From Anaerolineaceae bacterium (GTDB taxonomy: Bacteria; Chloroflexota; Anaerolineae; Anaerolineales; Anaerolineaceae): DNA of 8,579 nucleotides. Position numbers and translations under genes: made by a program. Below, one piece after another: positions 4,283 through 8,579 of this stretch. The notes beneath the pieces are model-generated. The model saw only the letters and a program-made list of their open reading frames with translations. It made no database searches and was not told the origin of the DNA. Position 1 is the first letter of the stretch; each line of letters starts with the position of its first letter. The stretch covers positions 1 to 8,579 of the forward strand of contig JAGOIM010000056.1 of assembly GCA_017995665.1 (NCBI GenBank). Direction: 5' to 3'.

Positions 4283-5098
4283 ATGGCAAACAAACCGCCT
4301 GTAGTCACAAAATATGTCAACGTTCCGGCAGGACCGGCTTATGATAGCGAGCTTCCGGATGGCGTATTCAGAACTTATGTCCAGCTGAAAGGCATGGCTT
4401 GGGGAAAAGACGTACTGGAGGAAGTAACCATCAAACAATTAATGGAGGTGACGGGTAAGGCGCGTTCTACCATTTACGGACACCTGGAGCTTTTGAGAGA
4501 TCGGGGTTGGCTGCTGTTCAACTCTGCTCACAAGTTCTGGTTAACCGTCAGTTTTTGCGGAGGTGTTGGTAATAATGGGGAAGAAGAAAATCAAAATGGC
4601 TGTGGGAAACCTGTGGATAAGTCTGTGGATAAACCTGTGGATAAGTTGTCCAGAAATCTGGACTTGCTTAATAAGGAGGAAGTTAAAGAATTAAAAGATT
4701 TTAATAACATTAACCTACCTCCTCCTAATATTGAGGAGCCAACGAGTGAAACAGTCCAGAAATCTGGACAAGTGTCCAGATTTCTGGACGGAAGGAAAGA
4801 GTCAACGAGGGAAGAGCCGGAAGAATGGGCTGATGTTATTCCGGATGATGTGGCAGCGAAGCTTCGGGATATAAACCTTTACGATGCCGTCTTGCCGAAG
4901 TTAGCGGTGTTTTTACGCGAGCGGAAGCTGACAATCGCGCAACTGAACGTGATGATCAAACAGGTTGCGGCCGAAGGCGGGAAAGGCGGGATGTTGATGT
5001 ACCGGATCAAGAATGGGCTTATTCCGAAGACCGAAGAACAAAATTTGGACAAATTCAGGGCGGCGTACGCGCTGCAGGAGGCGCAAAATGGCGGTTAG
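4283..5098 (+). CDS. Phage replication initiator with embedded origin
   Basis: A 271-residue protein (ATG 4283, SD AGGAG at 4271-4275). Residues about 24-92 form a winged helix (DGVFRTYVQLKGMAWG, VTIKQLMEVTG, then ARSTIYGHLELLRDRGWLLF), as in phage replication initiators. Residues 94-180 are a low-complexity, hydrophilic linker (KPVDKSVDKPVDK, then a Glu/Lys/Asn-rich stretch). The coding DNA of this linker carries three DnaA boxes, three 16-bp palindromes and an A+T-rich block. Residues 185-265 form a compact C-terminal helical domain, perhaps for partner binding. This matches the lambda O layout: N-terminal DNA-binding domain, origin DNA encoding the linker, C-terminal loader-contact domain. 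There is no ATPase or primase motif, so host helicase and DnaA are presumably recruited. The gene overlaps the next one by 11 bp. The initiator role is well supported by architecture but not by recognised sequence identity. Confidence 0.75.
   Translation: MANKPPVVTKYVNVPAGPAYDSELPDGVFRTYVQLKGMAWGKDVLEEVTIKQLMEVTGKARSTIYGHLELLRDRGWLLFNSAHKFWLTVSFCGGVGNNGEEENQNGCGKPVDKSVDKPVDKLSRNLDLLNKEEVKELKDFNNINLPPPNIEEPTSETVQKSGQVSRFLDGRKESTREEPEEWADVIPDDVAAKLRDINLYDAVLPKLAVFLRERKLTIAQLNVMIKQVAAEGGKGGMLMYRIKNGLIPKTEEQNLDKFRAAYALQEAQNGG
4612..4644 (-). repeat. Three perfect DnaA boxes at 12-bp period
   Basis: TGTGGATAA occurs at 4612-4620, 4624-4632 and 4636-4644; on the minus strand each reads TTATCCACA, the consensus DnaA box. 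The units are exactly 12 bp apart and all point the same way. They encode the PVDK/SVDK/PVDK peptide repeat. A weaker copy lies at 4601-4609. Confidence 0.85.
4648..4663. repeat. Initiator-type palindrome, copy 1
   Basis: GTCCAGAAATCTGGAC has perfect 7-bp arms (GTCCAGA/TCTGGAC) around a 2-bp centre. It directly follows the DnaA boxes and is read as SRNLD within the initiator. It is a likely binding site for the initiator's winged helix. Confidence 0.75.
4681..4713. other. A+T-rich candidate DNA unwinding element
   Basis: Only 4 of the 33 bases are G or C, far below the surrounding sequence. It lies between palindrome copies 1 and 2, where an origin's melting region would be expected. The encoded residues (VKELKDFNNIN) are low-complexity and hydrophilic. 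Confidence 0.6.
4754..4769. repeat. Initiator-type palindrome, copy 2
   Basis: GTCCAGAAATCTGGAC, identical to copy 1 over 16 bases but in a different codon phase (read as VQKSG, not SRNLD). The repeat is therefore kept as DNA and not as peptide. Confidence 0.8.
4774..4789. repeat. Initiator-type palindrome, copy 3
   Basis: GTCCAGATTTCTGGAC is the exact reverse complement of copies 1 and 2 (same arms, centre TT). It starts 20 bp after copy 2, about two helical turns, so two bound dimers would lie on one DNA face. Confidence 0.8.
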
Positions 5099-5405
5099 AC
5101 AGGCTCTGATCGAGAGAGTATTGGTCGAGAGTGCCCTCGAGATGGGGCAGGTTGAGCGGATTCAGGCATTTGCCGCGTCGATGGCTTATTCGGTCGAGCA
5201 GTTGGTCAAAGCCAACCGGTTGAGCCAGTATCAGGTGGCAATTTTGCTTGGGCGTTATCCCGGCTCGATTTTGGGGACGCAAAAGCGGCATAAATTGGCT
5301 GAGATTATCGTCCGACGGCTGAAGCTGGCCTTGATTGCCGAGGCGAACCCGGACAGCGCCCTGGCGCGCGCCAGGCGGAGCAAAGACCAGTTGGGGTTGT
5401 TTTGA
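5088..5405 (+). CDS. Hypothetical basic helical protein after the initiator
   Basis: A 105-residue protein starting at ATG 5088, chosen because AGGAGG (5076-5081) lies at ideal spacing. The frame is open upstream to 5013, but that part is inside the initiator coding region. It is predicted to be all-helical: ALIERVLVESALEMGQVERI, then FAASMAYSVEQLVKANRLSQ, a short loop RYPGSILG, and a basic helix KRHKLAEIIVRRLKLALIAE. It has no Cys, no membrane segment and no Walker motif. The gene overlaps the initiator by 11 bp and so is translationally coupled to it. In lambda this position holds the helicase loader P, but this protein is much shorter and I see no homology, so a loader or helicase-contact role is only a guess from position. 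Confidence 0.7.
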   Translation: MAVRQALIERVLVESALEMGQVERIQAFAASMAYSVEQLVKANRLSQYQVAILLGRYPGSILGTQKRHKLAEIIVRRLKLALIAEANPDSALARARRSKDQLGLF

Positions 5406-5548
5406 TGGCTGATATTCCGCTTTGGCTGGTTAGTGTTGTTTGGTCGGTTTTGCTGGTTTGGGCGGTGTTGATGTTGTTGGTCCAGCTGGGCGTTTTGTTG
5501 AAAAAACTGAATGATTTGAACGAGGAAGAAGATGAAAACAAAGAGTGA
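5405..5548 (+). CDS. Small single-span membrane protein (47 aa)
   Basis: ATG 5405 overlaps the preceding TGA by one base (TGATG), a common coupling arrangement. Translation gives 47 residues: a short N-terminus, a hydrophobic helix at about 6-32 rich in Val, Leu and Trp (LWLVSVVWSVLLVWAVLMLL), then a charged tail KKLNDLNEEEDENKE. Two Lys residues follow the hydrophobic segment. It overlaps the next gene by 17 bp. I recognise no family. It fills what would otherwise be a 126-bp gap in a densely packed operon, which supports it being a real gene. It might anchor a replication or exclusion factor, or act as a holin-like peptide; neither can be shown. Confidence 0.6.
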   Translation: MADIPLWLVSVVWSVLLVWAVLMLLVQLGVLLKKLNDLNEEEDENKE

Positions 5549-5939
5549 TCAAAAAATTATGAAACCCTGTCCCTTTTGTGGGCACAAGAACTTTGTAATA
5601 ACCGAATTGCGGGAAATAGATGCACATGAAATTAAGTGTACTGCCTGTGGTGTCACCTTGGAAGAGCCGTATTCTTGGAATGAAATAGGCGAACCGCTTG
5701 TTTGGAATAAACGTCCGATTGAAGACGAATTGCGGGCAAGAAATGCCGAGCTTGAAACGAGGATTGTGAAACTGGACGAAATAATTGACCTGCTAATCGA
5801 AGAAGGCTCTAAGTTAGAAGATTTTATCTATGAGCACCGAACGAGACCTTACCCAGACGTAATAGTGGATTGGAGAAAGAGATTAGAGAGCGTTGAGGCA
5901 ATACTCGCAGAACTTGAAGAGGAAGATGAGGAGAAATGA
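5532..5939 (+). CDS. Lar-type zinc ribbon with coiled coil, paralogue 1
   Basis: A 135-residue protein. The N-terminal ribbon has KPCPFCG (Cys13, Cys16), then CTAC (Cys36, Cys39) and VWNKRP (57-62), the pattern of the Lar restriction-alleviation-like family common in phages. Residues 62-100 and 113-135 are charged heptad-like helices (ELRARNAELETRIVKLDEII, then RLESVEAILAELEEEDEEK), not part of a minimal Lar protein, so the ribbon is joined to a probable coiled coil. ATG 5532 is favoured by AGGA at 5523-5526; ATG 5559 is the alternative and would keep the whole ribbon. It is followed by a related gene with ATGA overlap. Lar proteins relieve type I restriction in some enterobacterial elements; whether this one does is not known. 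Confidence 0.75.
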   Translation: MKTKSDQKIMKPCPFCGHKNFVITELREIDAHEIKCTACGVTLEEPYSWNEIGEPLVWNKRPIEDELRARNAELETRIVKLDEIIDLLIEEGSKLEDFIYEHRTRPYPDVIVDWRKRLESVEAILAELEEEDEEK

Positions 5940-6340
5940 GCGAGCAAATGGAGCTAAAGCCCTGTCCGTTTTGTGGCAAAAAAAGACATTTGAGATTTGA
6001 GCCATTCGAAGGGAGCACAGATACCGGAATCGTAGTATGTATTTGCGGAGCATCATATACAACAATTGAGCAAGGTGCTGATTGCAACGTCCGTCCGATT
6101 GAGGACCGATTGAATAAGCAGGTTGCCGAGCTTGAAGCAAAGCTTGAGGGAGTGCTCGAAAACAATCTGAAATTTAGATCGGTCTGCTATCACCTGTTGA
6201 GCGAGGGCGAGAAGTTGCAGGATGTGCTTGTCGCCTGGAAGGCTCTTGAGGACAGCGAGGATGGGGGCGCAGCCGTGAAGGCTTGGTATCAAAAGCACAA
6301 AGATGTTTTGGGAAACGAGGCAAACGATGACAACAAATAG
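5936..6340 (+). CDS. Lar-type zinc ribbon with coiled coil, paralogue 2
   Basis: A 134-residue diverged copy of its neighbour. It keeps KPCPFCG (Cys10, Cys13), but the second knuckle reads CIC (Cys35, Cys37), one residue shorter than the usual CxxC, and the expected Trp-Asn-x-Arg motif is Cys50-Asn-Val-Arg. The following RPIED and AELE motifs match paralogue 1 (RPIEDELRARNAELE against RPIEDRLNKQVAELE), so the homology extends into the coiled coil. The C-terminal half is helical and charged. The ATG overlaps the preceding stop (ATGA). The odd second knuckle may change or weaken zinc binding; Cys50 could serve as a substitute ligand. Function unknown. Confidence 0.72.
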   Translation: MSEQMELKPCPFCGKKRHLRFEPFEGSTDTGIVVCICGASYTTIEQGADCNVRPIEDRLNKQVAELEAKLEGVLENNLKFRSVCYHLLSEGEKLQDVLVAWKALEDSEDGGAAVKAWYQKHKDVLGNEANDDNK

Positions 6341-6740
6341 TGAAATAACAAAAAATCTGCTCGATTCGTATGGCATTAGCGCTTATGGGATGGAGCTTGT
6401 TAAAGGGGCTTTCGACTCAGTCCATAGAGGATTTACAGTCGAGAAATATATAACCGTGATGATGTACATGGGGAGACTAATTAAATACATTGCAAAACTT
6501 GAAGCCAAAGATTCCGAGGTGGAAGCACCGAAATGGAAAACCGGACATCCGGAACATCCTGAGCAGGTGCTAATCAAGGTGCGTTACGACAGCTCCGGCG
6601 GTGAATATATTTTGGAATATGAAGTAAACCAATGGGATTATGAAACTAACGATTGGCTCGATCCGATGGACTACAACGGCACAGTCCTCGGTTGGAGAGA
6701 CTGTGATGATTTTGATTTGCCTGCCGAGGGGGAGAAATGA
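6327..6740 (+). CDS. Hypothetical acidic phage protein, possibly DUF551-like
   Basis: A 137-residue protein from ATG 6327, chosen because GAGG (6317-6320) is well spaced; an upstream in-frame ATG at 6303 lies inside the previous gene and has no SD. The N-terminal half is helical (ITKNLLDSYGIS, then VEKYITVMMYMGRLIKYIAK). The C-terminal half looks beta-rich and tryptophan-containing: VLIKVRYDSSGGEYILEYEV, NQWDYETNDWLDP, VLGWRDCDDFDLPAE. That tail is like the 'report a value, then V.gW..lP' ending of DUF551-type phage proteins, but the match is weak. It overlaps the genes on both sides by 14 and 4 bp. Function unknown. Confidence 0.65.
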   Translation: MTTNSEITKNLLDSYGISAYGMELVKGAFDSVHRGFTVEKYITVMMYMGRLIKYIAKLEAKDSEVEAPKWKTGHPEHPEQVLIKVRYDSSGGEYILEYEVNQWDYETNDWLDPMDYNGTVLGWRDCDDFDLPAEGEK

Positions 6741-7060
6741 AAGCGCCACAGGATTACACAATGACTTGCGCCAATTGTGACAACAAAACTACCGTCAGCA
6801 TTGGCGCTGATGAGCCGGAATCCGTGGCAAACGAGATATTCGCTGCGAGGGGCTGGGCGACTTATGACAACAAGGACTATTGCCCGAAGTGTTGGGATAA
6901 AAAGGTTGAGGAATTGGTTCGGGATTTCACAGAAAGTATATCCAAGGTAGAAAAAGCCTTTTCCGAAATCAAAACATGGATAGTCCCAGCCTTAGAAAGT
7001 CTCGCGGAAATAATAAAAGAATGGGCGCCGGAACTTCAGGAAGAAAATGATGAGGCTTGA
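6737..7060 (+). CDS. Zinc-ribbon protein with helical tail
   Basis: A 107-residue protein. Cys11-x2-Cys14 (CANC) and Cys49-x2-Cys52 (CPKC) frame a small domain with an AARGWATYDNKDY segment, typical of little phage zinc ribbons. Residues 55-107 form a long charged amphipathic helix or two (KKVEELVRDFTESISKVEKA, then ALESLAEIIKEWAPELQEEN). The ATG overlaps the previous stop (ATGA). The layout of ribbon plus helical tail resembles the two Lar-type genes just upstream, although the ribbon itself is of a different type. Probably a nucleic-acid or protein-binding accessory factor; the partner is unknown. Confidence 0.68.
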   Translation: MKAPQDYTMTCANCDNKTTVSIGADEPESVANEIFAARGWATYDNKDYCPKCWDKKVEELVRDFTESISKVEKAFSEIKTWIVPALESLAEIIKEWAPELQEENDEA

Positions 7061-7259
7061 GCAATTCTTGATCCGGAAGAAATGGCGCTTTGTTGCCTTT
7101 TGCCGGTGTGAGTTTTGCGGGACAGTGGTTATGCGAGATGGCTATGATTTTGAGATTTTCCAATTCGTTCAGGTGCAGAAAATGGAATGCCCGACTTGTG
7201 GCCGGGCGAGCGATGATGATCAATTGTTGCAAAATCCGCAACAGTTGGGAGGGAAATGA
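7047..7259 (+). CDS. Small zinc-ribbon protein
   Basis: A 70-residue protein with five cysteines: Cys19, Cys21 and Cys24 (FCRCEFCG) and Cys48 and Cys51 (ECPTCG). Between the knuckles, GYDFEIFQFVQVQKM is the hydrophobic strand pair of a zinc ribbon. There are two adjacent ATG codons (7047 and 7050); AGGAA at 7038-7042 serves either, with 7050 slightly better spaced. It overlaps the previous gene by 14 bp and the next by up to 4. No enzyme motif is visible. It is the fourth Cys-knuckle protein in about 1.7 kb. Confidence 0.65.
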   Translation: MMRLEQFLIRKKWRFVAFCRCEFCGTVVMRDGYDFEIFQFVQVQKMECPTCGRASDDDQLLQNPQQLGGK

Positions 7260-7591
7260 TGTACAGGAAATCCACTGATTTGGAGACAAGAGCCTTGAGG
7301 ACGTCATATGACATTGTTGATAATTTGAAACGCTTGCGGGAAATAATCGAGCAAAACAGTCTGTATCTTGGCCATGAGACCGTGGATTTGGTCCGAGAGA
7401 CGGAAAAACTGGTTAGGCTGATGCAAAAGGCTTTCGGAGAGAAGCTAAACCTCGAATTGGGGGAAATCAAGGAAATTATTGAGGACATGGACGCGGATGA
7501 ACTAAAAGCGCAAATGTTAGACAGCCAGCAGGATTGGTTGATCGCGACCTTGCCGCCTTTTGGAATCGACGAAAAAGAGGAAGGTGAATAA
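7259..7591 (+). CDS. Hypothetical helical, coiled-coil-like protein
   Basis: About 110 residues, almost all predicted helix: YDIVDNLKRLREIIEQNS, VDLVRETEKLVRLMQKAFGE, then LELGEIKEIIEDMDADELKA, ending in an acidic tail DEKEEGE. There are two possible starts, ATG 7256 and ATG 7259. I chose 7259 because GGGAGG (7247-7252) is 6 bases away, whereas 7256 is only 3 bases away. No Cys, membrane or catalytic motif is seen. Its ATG touches the preceding stop, so translation is coupled. I recognise no family. It could be an adaptor or oligomerisation partner for the neighbouring helical proteins. Confidence 0.65.
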   Translation: MYRKSTDLETRALRTSYDIVDNLKRLREIIEQNSLYLGHETVDLVRETEKLVRLMQKAFGEKLNLELGEIKEIIEDMDADELKAQMLDSQQDWLIATLPPFGIDEKEEGE

Positions 7592-7761
7592 TGGATAAGA
7601 AACTGGAATTTGAAGACTTATTGCGCAGTTATACCGATGCGCGGGATGATTACCTCAATGCGATGGCCACGAGCGAGGACTTCTCGGCCACATATCAGAA
7701 GATGAAAAAGGCAGAATTGGCTCTTTATGATTGGGTGGAAGTAAATGAAAAAATGGACTGA
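7591..7761 (+). CDS. Short hypothetical helical protein (56 aa)
   Basis: ATG 7591 shares a base with the preceding TAA stop, and AGGAAGG (7578-7584) lies 6 bases upstream, a strong site. Translation gives 56 residues that are helical and charged with several aromatic residues (LEFEDLLRSYTDARDDYLNA, then TYQKMKKAELALYDWVEVNE). It overlaps the nuclease-fold gene by 17 bp. It has no recognised domain. Small proteins with this 'D-x-Y-n-a-K-k-aE-al-dW' flavour are frequent in phage early regions, but this is only an impression. Its good SD and tight fit make it likely to be real. Confidence 0.65.
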   Translation: MDKKLEFEDLLRSYTDARDDYLNAMATSEDFSATYQKMKKAELALYDWVEVNEKMD

Positions 7762-8260
7762 GAAAGAAATCGTTTTTCAGGTTGCCAGTATGTTTGGCTG
7801 GCGGAAGTTCACGGTCGTTCCCAACGTTCGGGAGCTATTCGGGCATCGTGCCGAAGTTGATTTGGTGGTTTTGGACAATAAGACCCGGTATGCCCGAGAG
7901 GTTGAAATCAAAATATCGCGGGCTGACTTTTTGGCAGATAAGAAAAAAGGTTATAAGCACAACAGCCCATTATTCAAATTTTTTTACTTTGCCATGCCGA
8001 CCGAGCTTTATCCCGAAGTGGTTGATCTAATTCCTGAAGATGCCGGTGTAATTTTGGTTCGGGAAATCGTTGATTATGATGGGACTACGTGGAGAGTGGC
8101 CGAAGTAAAAGTGGAACCAAAAGCAAAGCCGATTTTCAGGCAATGGGAACTATCCGAGGCGCTGCGCCTGGCACAATTGGGGACTTTGCGGTTTTGGTAT
8201 CGAGAACAGAAAGAAAGACAAAAAGAAAAAGAAGCGGAAAGACAGGCGGCCGGCAAATGA
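7745..8260 (+). CDS. MmcB-like PD-(D/E)XK nuclease-fold protein
   Basis: A 171-residue protein with the layout of a small restriction-endonuclease-fold enzyme. An N-terminal helix (EKEIVFQVASMFGW) is followed by VRELFGHRAEVDLVVLD with Asp39, then REVEIKISRADFLADKKKGY with Glu54-x-Lys56 as the (D/E)XK pair, then FKFFYFAMPTELYP (78-90), a strand typical of the MmcB DNA-repair family, and AGVILVRE. The C-terminus (about 130-171) is a helix and a highly charged Lys/Glu/Arg tail. The D...ExK pattern and the 'yFAmP' strand make the family call reasonable. It may cut or process DNA, for example during recombination or repair. It overlaps the gene before it by 17 bp and the one after by 4. Confidence 0.7.
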   Translation: MKKWTEKEIVFQVASMFGWRKFTVVPNVRELFGHRAEVDLVVLDNKTRYAREVEIKISRADFLADKKKGYKHNSPLFKFFYFAMPTELYPEVVDLIPEDAGVILVREIVDYDGTTWRVAEVKVEPKAKPIFRQWELSEALRLAQLGTLRFWYREQKERQKEKEAERQAAGK

Positions 8261-8579
8261 CGACCTATTGCATCACCTGCCAACATTGGCGAGAGGTTGA
8301 AGCGATTACCGGACTTTGCCAGGTGGCGGATGTGCCGGAAGATGATTTTCAACGACAACTGCCGGAATTGCGGTTTCGTTTTGAGGGCGTGGGTTGCCCG
8401 ATGCACGCTTACAACGGATTGCCGGAGCCTGACCCGTCAGAGACAGGGGTTTTGTTGACACTCGAAGACGAGCGCCTGGCAGAGGATAAATATCGCGAGA
8501 AAGTTGCGGAGCGTTTGAGGGCTTTTGCCAAAAGTGGCAGATATTCGACAAGGCAGCTTGCACTGAAGCTGAACGTGTC
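8257..8579 (+). CDS. Cys-rich protein with C-terminal HTH-like segment (partial)
   Basis: Starts at ATG 8257 (ATGA overlap with the nuclease-fold gene) and runs open to the window edge, giving 107 residues so far. The N-terminus carries Cys5-x2-Cys8, Cys21 and Cys47 (CITCQHW, GLC, GVGCPMH), a spacing seen in small phage and ICE Cys-rich modules of the CxxCxxf...GxC...C type that probably bind a metal. Residues 68-95 are helical and charged (LEDERLAEDKYREKVAERLR), and RLRAFAKSGRYSTRQLALKL looks like the start of a helix-turn-helix. The C-terminus is missing, so the second half and any catalytic role cannot be judged. An HTH fused to a Cys-knuckle would suggest a regulator. Confidence 0.6.
   Translation, partial: MTTYCITCQHWREVEAITGLCQVADVPEDDFQRQLPELRFRFEGVGCPMHAYNGLPEPDPSETGVLLTLEDERLAEDKYREKVAERLRAFAKSGRYSTRQLALKLNV

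Larger units (their letters stand above)
4601..4789. other. Putative replication origin (ori) within initiator gene
   Basis: In order: a degenerate DnaA box (TGTGGGAAA, 4601-4609), three perfect DnaA boxes (4612-4644), a 16-bp palindrome (4648-4663), an A+T-rich block (4681-4713), a hairpin-capable CTCCTC-N8-GAGGAG (4719-4738), and two more palindromes (4754-4769 and 4774-4789). DnaA boxes, initiator repeats and an A+T-rich unwinding element together make up a theta-type origin. All of it is coding sequence of the presumed initiator. Confidence 0.75.

Noticed and set aside
4601..4663. CRISPR-like short tandem repeats
   Set aside because: Repeat of 9 bases with 3-base gaps, inside a coding frame and matching DnaA boxes; no spacers of CRISPR size and no cas genes.
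5013..5087. N-terminal extension of the gene after the initiator (ATG 5013)
   Set aside because: It lies wholly within the initiator's C-terminal coding region in another frame, while ATG 5088 has an ideal AGGAGG.

Overview
The window reads as the immunity, integration and replication-control end of a temperate bacteriophage or phage-like integrative element (possibly a phage-plasmid) of a bacterium. The evidence is a divergent CI/Cro-type switch, a tyrosine recombinase, a run of winged-helix proteins, a replication initiator gene that carries origin-like repeats, and a tail of small zinc-ribbon and coiled-coil proteins. A consensus sigma-70-type promoter, strong Shine-Dalgarno (SD) sites and consensus DnaA boxes point to a bacterial host with standard sigma-70 and DnaA. 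I cannot name the host. The standard genetic code fits throughout.

Layout. Positions 1-188 hold no convincing gene. On the minus strand, a two-gene lysogeny operon (1888 to 189) encodes a LexA/CI-type self-cleaving repressor and a HIRAN-domain protein with a C-terminal membrane anchor. The 1889-2032 intergenic region is a compact switch. Each of the two divergent promoters has a related 15-bp palindromic operator inside its -35/-10 spacer, and a third site lies about two helical turns downstream of the rightward one. On the plus strand, from 2033 to beyond the window end, 18 genes are packed with gaps of 0-11 bp or overlaps and no visible terminator, so they probably form one early transcript: Cro-like regulator, small membrane protein, tyrosine recombinase, unknown protein, LexA-type winged helix without protease, second winged helix, replication initiator, unknown basic helical protein, small membrane protein, two tandem Lar-type zinc-ribbon/coiled-coil proteins, acidic protein, two further zinc-ribbon proteins, helical protein, short helical protein, MmcB-like nuclease-fold protein, and a Cys-rich protein cut by the window edge.

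The most interesting structure is inside the initiator gene (4283-5098). Its linker is built from three perfect DnaA boxes (TGTGGATAA) at an exact 12-bp period, then a 16-bp palindrome, a very A+T-rich stretch, and two more copies of the palindrome. The palindromes are read in two different codon frames, so they are conserved as DNA, not as protein. This looks like a lambda-O-style origin nested in its initiator gene but with plasmid-like DnaA boxes.

Working model (inference): in lysogeny the repressor holds the rightward promoter off while the HIRAN protein is made. On induction the repressor cleaves itself, the rightward promoter fires, and Cro-like, recombinase and initiator proteins are made together so that the element excises (or resolves) and replicates from the internal origin with host DnaA.
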